Shown: positions 43,428 through 50,712, counted from the first letter of the stretch. The stretch is DNA of 64,000 nucleotides from Paludibacteraceae bacterium (GCA_023227695.1 JALNVE010000002.1:21193-85192), one strand, 5' to 3'. The notes: generated by a model from the letters alone, not told the origin. A program made the numbers and translations.

Positions 43428-44521
43428 ATAAGAACAAACTTTGTGTTGTTTTTACTGGAACTGTAGCTTCAACGCTGGCACCTAAAATATGTGAAGCATT
43501 CCAAAATGATTTTGAAGTAACAACGGTCTTTACAAAAAAGGCTCTATACTTTTACAACCCATTTAGATCTATGAATTCAGAAACTCCTTTTTGTGATTCT
43601 TACTTGGATGATGAAACTGAATGGAAAGGTTTGCCAGTAGGCGGGTATGTGAAGCAACAGGAAATTCCCCATGTTGACCTAGCGACACAGAACGATGTCT
43701 TATTGATTATCGCTAGTGCTGATTTTCTTGCTAAGATGACAAACGGAATCTGTGATGACTTGGCATCCAGCCTGTATCGGGCTTGGAGACGGCATAGACC
43801 AGTTATTGTTGCACCGGCGATGAATTCCTATATGTGGAATCATCCCGTTACACAGGAGCATCTGAATACACTTAAAAGTTGGAATGTAAATATTGTTTAT
43901 CCTCAAGAAAAAATGCTTGCTTGTGGAGAGGTGGGAATGGGTGCCCTAGCGGAAATCCAGTTCATCAAAGAAATTGTAGATAAATCAATAAAACCTATTT
44001 TCCCTCTTGATATTAATGATTGCAGTGGAATTCCGGTCGGAAAAGATCATCCCGGTTCATTCCTTGGTAAAAGGAAGTTTGCTCCACATACAGGAGTTGA
44101 TTTGTATTGCAATAATTCGACTCCTGTTTTCTGCATGGCTCCTGGTGTCGTTGTCAGTGTCGAAGACTTTACAGGAACAGGAGATAATTCAACATGGTGG
44201 GAAGACACAAAATGCGTCTTGATTCGACATAGTTTCGGGACGGTTTGTTATGGAGAAATAGAACCGGCATTTGGGATTAAAGAGGGATTAGAAGTTTCTT
44301 GTGGTTCTATTATCGGAAATGTTAAGAGAGTTTTGAAACCCGGAAAAGAACGTCCAGATATTCCAGGTCACAAAACCTCGATGCTTCACATCGAACTGTA
44401 TCCTGTGGAACAAAAGACGGCTAGTAAGAGCTATGAACAGGACAAAGAAGTTCTAAGAAATCCGACAGATATGCTTATTAAGGCATGGGGAGAAAATCCT
44501 GTAATCTTAACTAAGGAGTAA
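43424..44521 (+). CDS. CoaC-like flavoprotein fused to an M23-like peptidase domain
   Basis: 365 residues. Residues 1-190 resemble the phosphopantothenoylcysteine decarboxylase flavoprotein: CVVFTGTVASTLAPKI, then VLLIIASADFLAKMTNG, VIVAPAMNSYMWNHP (the 'PAMNxxM' signature) and MLACGEVGMG. Residues 200-345 resemble an M23/LytM fold: RKFAPHTGVDLYCNN gives the HxxxD pair, FCMAPGVVVSVEDF the usual lead, and MLHIELY the last block, where the first His of the family HxH is replaced by Met. The fusion is unusual. CoaB-like and CoaC-like genes overlap and probably act as CoaBC. Confidence 0.75.
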   Translation: MNKNKLCVVFTGTVASTLAPKICEAFQNDFEVTTVFTKKALYFYNPFRSMNSETPFCDSYLDDETEWKGLPVGGYVKQQEIPHVDLATQNDVLLIIASADFLAKMTNGICDDLASSLYRAWRRHRPVIVAPAMNSYMWNHPVTQEHLNTLKSWNVNIVYPQEKMLACGEVGMGALAEIQFIKEIVDKSIKPIFPLDINDCSGIPVGKDHPGSFLGKRKFAPHTGVDLYCNNSTPVFCMAPGVVVSVEDFTGTGDNSTWWEDTKCVLIRHSFGTVCYGEIEPAFGIKEGLEVSCGSIIGNVKRVLKPGKERPDIPGHKTSMLHIELYPVEQKTASKSYEQDKEVLRNPTDMLIKAWGENPVILTKE

Positions 44522-44522
44522 A

Positions 44523-45101
44523 ATGGAAATTCTATACAAGTTAATCAGGCATAAATATGGATGGTTGGTTTGTGCTGCCGATGGTCAGGATGGTGTACCA
44601 CCCTCCTCGCTACAAGAATGTTTGCCGTTGTTTGGTAAAAAGTCTGTATTAGATGCAGGGATTGTACATCATTACAACGTCTGTGATAACAGCTTTGGAC
44701 ATGTGGTGTTTGCTATTACTTCTGATTCAAAGGCTTGGCGAAAAGAAATTGAAGACAGTCTCAGTGCCTTGCATCCCACCACAAGATGGTGGTATGGTAC
44801 GGATGTCGGTAAAAGTTCTGCCGTTATATTTTCAGTCTTGTCTTTGAAAACCGGTTATTCCGGACAGGCAGAAGTTGCTAAGGAATTCGGGGAAGGCTGT
44901 GTCCCCTTAGATTCAGATGACCTTGGGCGTTGTTTGCGCCTTTTGGAGAGGTTCCCGGATTGGAAAAAAGACCTGTATAAAGTTTCTGAAGCCTATCCGA
45001 ATACGGCTTGGCCGAAGATTGTTGAACGCTGGCAGGAGCTAAAAACGGCGGATAGCAATCGTCAAAATGAAATTCTAATCGAAATCAACGAAAGCAGGTA
45101 A
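44523..45101 (+). CDS. Hypothetical protein
   Basis: 192 residues starting 1 base after the CoaC-like gene. Contains HHYNVCDNSFGHVVFAIT and TRWWYGTDVGKSSAVIFSVL. No family recognised. Helical C-terminal 50 residues. Close linkage suggests co-expression with the CoaBC-like genes. Confidence 0.6.
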   Translation: MEILYKLIRHKYGWLVCAADGQDGVPPSSLQECLPLFGKKSVLDAGIVHHYNVCDNSFGHVVFAITSDSKAWRKEIEDSLSALHPTTRWWYGTDVGKSSAVIFSVLSLKTGYSGQAEVAKEFGEGCVPLDSDDLGRCLRLLERFPDWKKDLYKVSEAYPNTAWPKIVERWQELKTADSNRQNEILIEINESR

Positions 45102-45104
45102 GTT

Positions 45105-45353
45105 ATGAATATTTTTGATTGGTTTAAGAATCTGAACAAACCGGAAGAAGTTAAGATTTGTGCAAAATGCAATTGGTATCGTCTTCAGGGTACCCGACTA
45201 AATTGCGGTAATCCCGAATATCTTGAAAGGAATATCATTACCGGGGAGCTTCGCGAAGCTCCTTCTTGTAGTGAAATGAGGGCTACGGCCCGGCGTTGTG
45301 GATATACAGGAAAAGGATTTAGCCCTATTGACAAGACCGAAGAAAAGGAGTAA
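45105..45353 (+). CDS. Hypothetical cysteine-rich protein
   Basis: 82 residues, ATG 4 bases after the preceding stop, Shine-Dalgarno GGTAAG. Five Cys arranged as ICAKCNW, RLNCGNP, APSCSEM and ARRCGYT, probably a metal site. No family recognised. Its end overlaps a promoter. Confidence 0.6.
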   Translation: MNIFDWFKNLNKPEEVKICAKCNWYRLQGTRLNCGNPEYLERNIITGELREAPSCSEMRATARRCGYTGKGFSPIDKTEEKE

Positions 45354-45356
45354 TAT
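45328..45356 (+). promoter_or_regulatory. Sigma-70 promoter overlapping a stop codon
   Basis: TTGACA (45328-45333), 17 bases, TAATAT (45351-45356). The -10 overlaps the stop at 45351-45353. The next start is 45387. Confidence 0.68.
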
Positions 45357-45386
45357 ACAGACATCAAACAAAGGAAAGATCTATCT

Positions 45387-45628
45387 ATGAAATGCGAAAG
45401 AAGTAGAAAGAGGAATCTTCTGAAAATCTGGGGAATGAAAGCCTTGGGAAACGGAAAATCTTTTGAAGAAGTGGCAAAGACTATTGGTAAGATGATGAAA
45501 AAGACCTTGAAGCCCTTGGACTAAGTCTGGCTTCTCCGACAGAATTGTTAGACAAAGAGCTCTTAGACGCTGTCAATAGTGAAGATATGTCAAAAGCAAT
45601 AGAAGACTATATTAAAAACCCGAATTGA
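45387..45628 (+). CDS. Small protein, probably split by a frameshift
   Basis: ATG 45387 opens a 45-residue frame ending at 45524 (LLKIWGMKALGNGKSFEEVA). The -1 frame behind a GAAAAAG run near 45496-45502 continues coherently as DLEALGLSLASPTELLDKEL to TGA 45628. A programmed -1 shift or a recent frameshift would give an 80-residue protein. Without frameshifting the gene is the 45-residue part alone. No family. The stop codon at 45626-45628 lies inside the next promoter's TTGACA. Confidence 0.4.
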
Positions 45629-45653
45629 CAGATTTCGATAAAAGTGCTATTAT
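45625..45653 (+). promoter_or_regulatory. Sigma-70 promoter
   Basis: TTGACA (45625-45630), 17 bases, TATTAT (45648-45653), 25 bases before ATG 45678. Near-consensus -35 and -10. Confidence 0.75.
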
Positions 45654-45677
45654 TGATTGAATAAAAGGAGGAAAGAC

Positions 45678-45827
45678 ATGAATGGTATGAATAAGATTCA
45701 GAAGCAGTTGGAATACGCAGGTTATGACAATGCAGTTGCAATCGCTACCAATGCGGAAATCGCAGCGGGTGCGGCTTGCGGTCAGCTTGCTATTATCAAC
45801 AACCGTACAGATGAACGTGGTGCGTAA
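45678..45827 (+). CDS. Small hypothetical protein
   Basis: 49 residues with a very strong AGGAGG before the ATG and a consensus promoter upstream: an expressed small gene. Ala-rich middle (NAEIAAGAACGQLAIINNRT). No family recognised. Confidence 0.55.
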   Translation: MNGMNKIQKQLEYAGYDNAVAIATNAEIAAGAACGQLAIINNRTDERGA

Positions 45828-45952
45828 GAAACCAAATAAAACGTAAAGGAAAGTGAAGCTATGAAGTAGGTACTCAAACCGCCTTAAAGTCTCTTTGTTG
45901 ATGTTGCGATAACGGTAGTCAAAAAACTTAACAACTAAACAAGGAGATTATC

Positions 45953-46252
45953 ATGAAGATTATCACGAGGAAAATTGACGAACTGAAACAAAGAAGGAAT
46001 GAATTGGCTTGTGAAATCAAGTCAATGCGGGCTGGACGTAAAGAATCCCTAAAAAAAGTATCTGGTTTTCAATGTAAACTAGCTTACAAGAGTATGGAAA
46101 GTAGGTTGCTACATATAGCCTATTGTGAGCTAATGGGCCGCACAAGAGACGAGATTGAAAAGCCAAGGCTTGGAAATGCTCCAAACGAAGCGATGATTGA
46201 ACAGATTAAGGAGCAGTATGCTTGGGAAACCCAACAGGGGGTTCAGCAATGA
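45953..46252 (+). CDS. Hypothetical helical protein
   Basis: 99 residues with AAGGAG before ATG. Charged helices, e.g. KQRRNELACEIKSMRAG. Its TGA overlaps the PTH2-like ATG at 46249 (ATGA). No family recognised. Confidence 0.6.
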   Translation: MKIITRKIDELKQRRNELACEIKSMRAGRKESLKKVSGFQCKLAYKSMESRLLHIAYCELMGRTRDEIEKPRLGNAPNEAMIEQIKEQYAWETQQGVQQ

Positions 46253-46545
46253 AAAAACTGTATGTCTTGGTGAGGAAAGACCTAACGCCGTCATATCAGG
46301 CGGTTCAAGCTGGACATACTGTTGCAGAATGGTTGCTTCGGCATTAGGGCCAAACGGAATGGGAAAACGGAACCCTAATTTATCTTGGTGTCGGAAACCT
46401 TGATGAACTTGAAAATTGGGTTAAGAAACTAGACTTCAAGGGAATGGAATGTACTGAATTCATAGAACCGGACATCGGGAATCAAAGAACAGCCATTGCC
46501 TGTCTAAGTGACGGAAAGGTCTTTTCAAATCTGAAGTTGCTCTAA
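46249..46545 (+). CDS. PTH2-like (peptidyl-tRNA hydrolase-type) protein with one in-frame TAG
   Basis: From ATG 46249 the frame reads 32 residues, KKLYVLVRKDLTPSYQAVQA then GHTVAEWLLRH, meets TAG at 46345-46347, and continues in the same frame with GQTEWENGTLIYLGVGNLDE to TAA 46543. Both sides fit one PTH2-type domain (QAxQAGH and the beta strand NGTLIYLGV), so the TAG sits in a conserved gene without other damage. A suppressor tRNA with anticodon CTA starts 28 bases downstream. It is either a TAG-recoded gene or a fresh nonsense mutation. Full length 98 residues if read through. Confidence 0.6.
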
Positions 46546-46572
46546 AACAAGCCCCTGTAAAAAGGGGCGATT

Positions 46573-46649
46573 GCCTCGGTAGCTTAACGGTCAGAGCGGC
46601 GATCCCTAAAATCGCGTCAGTAGGAGTTCGAATCTCCTACGAGGCACCA
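46573..46649 (+). tRNA. tRNA with anticodon CTA (amber suppressor)
   Basis: Cloverleaf: acceptor GCCTCGG (46573-46579) with ACGAGGC (46639-46645), where the seventh pair is G-A; D-arm 46582-46597; anticodon stem GCGAT (46599-46603) with ATCGC (46611-46615); loop CCCTAAA with CTA at 46606-46608 and C instead of the usual U at position 33; T-arm 46622-46638 with TTCGAAT loop; CCA encoded at 46647-46649. The anticodon reads UAG. No long variable arm, so not Leu/Ser/Tyr type. The identity of the amino acid is open. Confidence 0.85.
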
Positions 46650-46713
46650 GAATAAGATTTCCGATAATCTTGCTGACTTCGAAAAGTATTTTGAAAAATT
46701 CTAAGTCTACCCA

Positions 46714-46742
46714 TTGACAAATCCTAAGAAATTGTGTATAGT
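46714..46742 (+). promoter_or_regulatory. Sigma-70 promoter
   Basis: TTGACA (46714-46719), 17 bases, TATAGT (46737-46742), 50 bases before ATG 46792. It feeds a gene with GC-rich codons and its own terminator. Confidence 0.75.
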
Positions 46743-46791
46743 ACCGGTATCAAAAGAACCAATGGGGTTCTTAAGAAAGGTCGGTGAGAAT

Positions 46792-47316
46792 ATGGCTAAG
46801 AAAATGAAGGTTGTTGAAGTCGTCGTTACGGGCAAGTATGCCAATGCCGTTACTCAGGGCTGTGAAATCAACCGTAAGCTTGTGAAGCTCACCGAGGAGC
46901 AGAAGGAAATGCGCGATACCCTCCTTGACAAGACCGTCAAGATTCCCGAAACCGCCCAGAGCGCCCGCCTTACCGTTAAGGGTACGGAAGACAGTGTCCT
47001 TCTTAGCCTTCGTCGTAAGGTTGCTGTTGAAGTGACGGATGATCTGAAGGCACGGGTTCTCGGCGGCAATTACATCGGTCTCTTGGATGTCAAGCGGAAT
47101 ATCGGACTTGAAAATCCTAACGATATCGCCAAGGCGATTGCGGTTCTGACGGCGTCAGGTATCATCTGTAAGGAAAACTGGGAAGTCAAGACCACCTCTG
47201 ACAAGCTGGAGAAGTTCCGTGACAACAACGGCGCAGATGAAGTTCTTGATGCCGCAATCAAGATTGAAGAGGAAGAGGTCGTCAAGTTTGAGGCTGAAGC
47301 CGGTACTAAAGCCTAA
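46792..47316 (+). CDS. Hypothetical protein, apparently highly expressed
   Basis: 174 residues from ATG 46792 (frame open upstream; the Shine-Dalgarno AAGG and promoter place support this start). Codon use is much richer in G and C than the neighbours (GCC, ATC, AAG, CTT). It has its own promoter and terminator. The sequence is Lys/Glu/Val-rich (TGKYANAVTQGCEINRKLVK) and ends in an acidic tail. No family recognised; abundance suggests an early structural or DNA-binding role. Confidence 0.7.
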   Translation: MAKKMKVVEVVVTGKYANAVTQGCEINRKLVKLTEEQKEMRDTLLDKTVKIPETAQSARLTVKGTEDSVLLSLRRKVAVEVTDDLKARVLGGNYIGLLDVKRNIGLENPNDIAKAIAVLTASGIICKENWEVKTTSDKLEKFRDNNGADEVLDAAIKIEEEEVVKFEAEAGTKA

Positions 47317-47352
47317 GTATCAGGGAAAGACGAAAACATCGCAAACAAAGAC

Positions 47353-47388
47353 GAGAAAGCGGTCGTGATGTCCGCTTTCTTCTCTTTT
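47353..47388 (+). terminator. Intrinsic terminator
   Basis: AGAAAGCGG (47354-47362) pairs with CCGCTTTCT (47372-47380), 9 bp with 9-base loop, followed by TCTCTTTT. It ends the unit of the gene at 46792. Confidence 0.75.
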
Positions 47389-47417
47389 ATGCACTAAAAT
47401 ATAAATGTGGAGATAGA

Positions 47418-47615
47418 ATGCTGACATTATCAGGCAAGCGTATTATCAATTTAAGGACAGTTGAAGGAGAAACCGTATATCCATATCGCGGACAGGTTGT
47501 TATTAAGGAAGTCCCTAAAATCAGAATTAAAAATCTGATGTGGGATATCAACGGCAGATCTTTCTATAAGATGTCAAATAATTTGGATTTGTGTCTAGAC
47601 GATATTGACAAATAG
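47418..47615 (+). CDS. Small hypothetical protein
   Basis: 65 residues with GGAG before ATG 47418. Beta-rich N-terminal half (SGKRIINLRTVEGETVYPY) and acidic end. Stops in TAG inside the promoter of rtcB. No family recognised. Confidence 0.55.
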   Translation: MLTLSGKRIINLRTVEGETVYPYRGQVVIKEVPKIRIKNLMWDINGRSFYKMSNNLDLCLDDIDK

Positions 47616-47633
47616 GTAAAAAACATATAAGAT
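47605..47633 (+). promoter_or_regulatory. Sigma-70 promoter for rtcB
   Basis: TTGACA (47605-47610), 17 bases, TAAGAT (47628-47633), 30 bases before ATG 47663; overlaps the preceding stop codon. Confidence 0.6.
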
Positions 47634-47662
47634 GTCCTGTGTAAATTAAAGGATAAACAGAC

Positions 47663-49090
47663 ATGAAAATAAATGGTGGCTTTTTAGTTGAATTGGGCCT
47701 GAAACCCTGTAAGACGTTTGGGGAACTTTTGAAACTATTCAATACTAGTGGAGATTATACCGAACAGGGAATCCGTCACGTTGTAGAAGGATTCATTAAT
47801 CTTAAACTTCCCAAGAACATCAATACGATTCACGGGGATTCCCCGGCTTGTTTGAATCTGTTGAAAATCTATTTTGACTACGAAACGGAACACAAGAAGG
47901 CCGATATCAAATTGCGAAACGAAAACCTTCCCTTTAACATCTTCGGTGCTGAAAACATTGAACAGGGAGCAGTTGATCAGATGATTACCGCTATGCGGCT
48001 CCCTATCGCCGTTGCGGGGGTTCTAGTTCCTGATTCACATCAGGGTTACAATTTGCCGATTGGAGGAATCTTGGCGACAGAGAATCAAGTTATTCCTAAT
48101 GCCGTAGGAGTGGATATTTCCTGTAGTATGAAAATGTCAGTGTTCGAAGAAGTAAGCTTCCCAGAGAAGAACAATGCTTTTAGAATGGAACTGAAAGAAT
48201 CTTTGGTAAAACAGACGTGTTTCGGTGTCGGTCTAAATGAAAAGAAAGGTCTGATCCATTGCGGGTTCGAAAGCATCGTGCTTGAAAATAATCTATGGAA
48301 TGATATCCCGATGTTGAAGAAATACAACATTCGGAAACTTGCAGAGAATCAAATCGGAACATCTGGGAGCGGTAATCACTTCGTTTTCTTTGGGAATCTA
48401 GATTTCAAAGACGGAACACCAGCAAGACTAGCCTTGCTTAGTCATAGCGGTAGCCGTGGTGTCGGATATAAGATCGCCAAACTTTACCATGACCTTGCTT
48501 GTAAGAACTTTGACAACAAAGGCTTTCAGGGTTGGGCATGGCTTGATTTGGATACCGACAACGGAAAAGAATATTGGGCGGCGATGAATCTCTGTGCTGA
48601 TTTTGCCCGTATCAGTCACGATATGATTCATTATCGTATCAATAAGTTCTTGGGATTGGAACCTAGCTTTACGGCCTTTACTAACCACAATATTGCCTAT
48701 CGCGAAACGCACATTATTAATGGTAAGGAAATGGATTTGGTTGTCCATCGCAAAGGCGCTGTTCGTGCTTTCAAGGATGAAATCGGAATCATAGCGGGAG
48801 ACATGGTTCATGATAGTTTTATCGTAAAAGGAAAAGGGAACGAATCTAGTCTTTGTTCTTGTTCTCATGGGGCTGGAAGAGTTATGAGTCGTCAATCTGC
48901 GAAAGAAAAATTTACTCATAAACAAATGGAAAACATATTAAACGAATTCGGTGTGGAATTGTTAGGTGGGGGAATTGATGAATCACCAATGGCATACAAA
49001 GATGTTTACGGTGTAATAGATAGTCAAAAAGATTTAGTTGAAATTATCGGAACCTTTTCACCTAAAATTGTAAAAATGGCAGAACAATAA
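47663..49090 (+). CDS. rtcB: RNA-splicing ligase RtcB with replaced C-terminal segment
   Basis: 475 residues. Motifs: PDSHQGYNLPIGGILAT, GVDISCSMKMS, GSGNHFVFF, HSGSRGVGYK, TNHNIAYRE, HRKGAVRAF and, near the end, CSHGAGRVMSR with the His that takes GMP (about residue 402). The enzyme joins 2',3'-cyclic phosphate or 3'-P ends to 5'-OH RNA. Residues 380-475 (48800-49090) are more AT-rich and belong to an incoming mobile unit: a second, original C-terminal end is found at 50129-50428, behind a GIY-YIG gene. The reading frame is complete, so the protein should be active. Confidence 0.9.
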   Translation: MKINGGFLVELGLKPCKTFGELLKLFNTSGDYTEQGIRHVVEGFINLKLPKNINTIHGDSPACLNLLKIYFDYETEHKKADIKLRNENLPFNIFGAENIEQGAVDQMITAMRLPIAVAGVLVPDSHQGYNLPIGGILATENQVIPNAVGVDISCSMKMSVFEEVSFPEKNNAFRMELKESLVKQTCFGVGLNEKKGLIHCGFESIVLENNLWNDIPMLKKYNIRKLAENQIGTSGSGNHFVFFGNLDFKDGTPARLALLSHSGSRGVGYKIAKLYHDLACKNFDNKGFQGWAWLDLDTDNGKEYWAAMNLCADFARISHDMIHYRINKFLGLEPSFTAFTNHNIAYRETHIINGKEMDLVVHRKGAVRAFKDEIGIIAGDMVHDSFIVKGKGNESSLCSCSHGAGRVMSRQSAKEKFTHKQMENILNEFGVELLGGGIDESPMAYKDVYGVIDSQKDLVEIIGTFSPKIVKMAEQ

Positions 49091-49158
49091 CGAATCGTGT
49101 TCTTGGGTAAGGTATTTTTTATTAGATATTCCTTTTATAAGATAACAAGAGGTTACTT

Positions 49159-50121
49159 ATGAAATGGATTGTTTATGTCGCAACAAACAAAATAAATGGA
49201 AAGAAATACGTTGGTCAAACAAAAGTCGGAATTGAAAAAAGGAAAGCCAGTCATCTTGCTGGTTCTCTATATGGTGATCCCTATGCTTTTGCAAATGCTA
49301 TAAGAAAATACGGAATAAATTCATTCTTTTGGGAGATTTTAGTTGAAGATATAGGAACTCAAGAAGAACTAGATAGAATAGAAATTGAAAAAATAAAAGA
49401 ATTAAAAACATTAGTCCCTTTTGGTTACAATATATCAATGGGAGGTGGAGGGGGCGATACTTTTGAAAATAATCCAAGGAAAGAAGAGATAAGAGAGCAT
49501 CTCCGTATTATTAATACAGGAAAGAAACTTTCACAAGAAACGAAACTTAAAATGAGTATTTCAAGAAAAGGAAATAAAAATTCACTAGGAACAAAGCGTT
49601 CTGAAGAAACTAAGAGAAAGACATCTGAAACGATGAAGAAAAGATGGGAAGAGGGTTTGCCATCTCTACATGGGCACCCAATGTCGGAGACTACGAGAAA
49701 AAAGTTATCTGATCATTTTAAGGGAAGAATCGTTTCGGATGAAACGAGAAAAAAAATGTCTCTTTCTCAAAAAGGCAAGAAAGTTTCGGATGAGACAAGA
49801 GAGAAAATAAGAAATTCTAAAATTGGGAAAAAGCATTCTAAAGAATTTTGTAAAGCAACATCTGAGAGAACGAAAGGTGCTAAAAACCCATTTTGGGGAA
49901 AGAAACATACACTTGAATCTAAACAAAGGAAATTAACAGTAGAGATGGTTAAGAAGATTAAACACTCATTAATTAAAAAACCAGATGGAATGACTCTTAA
50001 ATGGCTGTGTAAAACCCTATCTGAAGAATATGGGGTTGGAACGAGTGCTATTATGAAAATTAAAACGGGGGAAACTTGGTCGGACGTTTATATAGAAGAG
50101 GAAAATTATGAAAACAAATAA
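49159..50121 (+). CDS. GIY-YIG homing endonuclease with NUMOD3-like repeats, inserted in rtcB
   Basis: 320 residues, AGAGG before ATG 49159. N-terminal GIY-YIG core WIVYVATNKINGKKYVGQTK, then Arg in EKRKASHLAG and a later Glu. The centre is Lys-rich NUMOD3-like repeats (ETKLKMSISRKGNKNS, SEETKRKTSETMKK and others). It ends 8 bases before the old rtcB end begins. With the replaced rtcB segment it forms one mobile unit. A short stem, TAAC and GTTA around AAGAG, lies at its Shine-Dalgarno but is weak. Confidence 0.85.
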   Translation: MKWIVYVATNKINGKKYVGQTKVGIEKRKASHLAGSLYGDPYAFANAIRKYGINSFFWEILVEDIGTQEELDRIEIEKIKELKTLVPFGYNISMGGGGGDTFENNPRKEEIREHLRIINTGKKLSQETKLKMSISRKGNKNSLGTKRSEETKRKTSETMKKRWEEGLPSLHGHPMSETTRKKLSDHFKGRIVSDETRKKMSLSQKGKKVSDETREKIRNSKIGKKHSKEFCKATSERTKGAKNPFWGKKHTLESKQRKLTVEMVKKIKHSLIKKPDGMTLKWLCKTLSEEYGVGTSAIMKIKTGETWSDVYIEEENYENK

Positions 50122-50128
50122 AAGAAGC

Positions 50129-50428
50129 ATGGCTACGCCTTCCTACTATGTTGGCGGAAAAGGAAACGAAGACAGCCTTTGTAGTTGCAGTCACGGAAGC
50201 GGACGCAAAATGTCAAGAAAACAGGCGAAGGAAACTTTTTCTAAGAAGGAGATGCATGATTTCCTTGAAGCCGCAGGTGTTGAACTCCTTGCCGGTGGGA
50301 TAGATGAATGCCCTATGGCCTATAAAGATGTTGCCGGGGTTATGGAAGCACAAAAAGATTTGGTTGGAATTTGTGGCACTTTTCGTCCTAAAATCGTAAT
50401 GATGTGTGATGAACCCGATAACGATTGA
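50129..50428 (+). pseudogene. rtcB: Displaced original 3' end of rtcB
   Basis: 99 residues from ATG 50129; the Ser codon before it (50126-50128) still belongs to the RtcB 'GSM' motif. MATPSYYVGGKGNEDSLCSC, SHGSGRKMSR and so on match the C-terminal end of the intact RtcB upstream; 61 of 96 aligned residues agree. It is open without stop codons, so insertion is recent or the piece is still expressed. On its own it carries the His motif but no full catalytic site. Confidence 0.8.
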
Positions 50429-50455
50429 ATTTAAAACCAAGGAGTATAACTAAAA

Positions 50456-50680
50456 ATGAAATTCAGCAATCTTCTAAAGTCCCTATCCGATACCGAATAT
50501 CGTGGAACCTTTGCAATGTCGGTGGCGAATCCCGGATTTGATCAAATGACGGAACCTAATATTCGACAAGTGTGTGAAACGGTGGATATTTGTATGACAG
50601 ATTATGCGTGTTTCGGGGATTCTAAAGTTATGGATTTTGAAGGGAAAACAAGTTTCGTCGTAGTCGTAGCCAAGGCGTAA
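50456..50680 (+). CDS. Small hypothetical protein
   Basis: 74 residues with AAGGAG before ATG 50456. Compact, with YRGTFAMSVANPGFDQMTEP and a beta C-terminus (SFVVVVAKA). No family recognised. Confidence 0.6.
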   Translation: MKFSNLLKSLSDTEYRGTFAMSVANPGFDQMTEPNIRQVCETVDICMTDYACFGDSKVMDFEGKTSFVVVVAKA

Positions 50681-50712
50681 AAGAATAAAAAAGAAATTAA
50701 AGACAAAGACCA

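Noticed and set aside
45861..45890. Short frame ATG-AAG-TAG after 45827
   Set aside because: Stops after two codons and, even with TAG read, ends six codons later; treated as leader sequence.
46249..46545. Genome-wide TAG reassignment (alternative code)
   Set aside because: Several well-supported genes end in TAG, and in some a read-through would run into the next gene in another frame. Only partial suppression is supported.
46551..46568. GCCCCT/AGGGGC hairpin between the PTH2-like gene and the tRNA as terminator
   Set aside because: Only 6 bp and no T-run; it may just help processing of the tRNA 5' end.
47663..50428. rtcB split by an intron with the 50129 piece as exon 2
   Set aside because: The upstream frame already contains the complete C-terminus, which an intron would not carry. 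Replacement of the end is simpler, although splicing was not tested.
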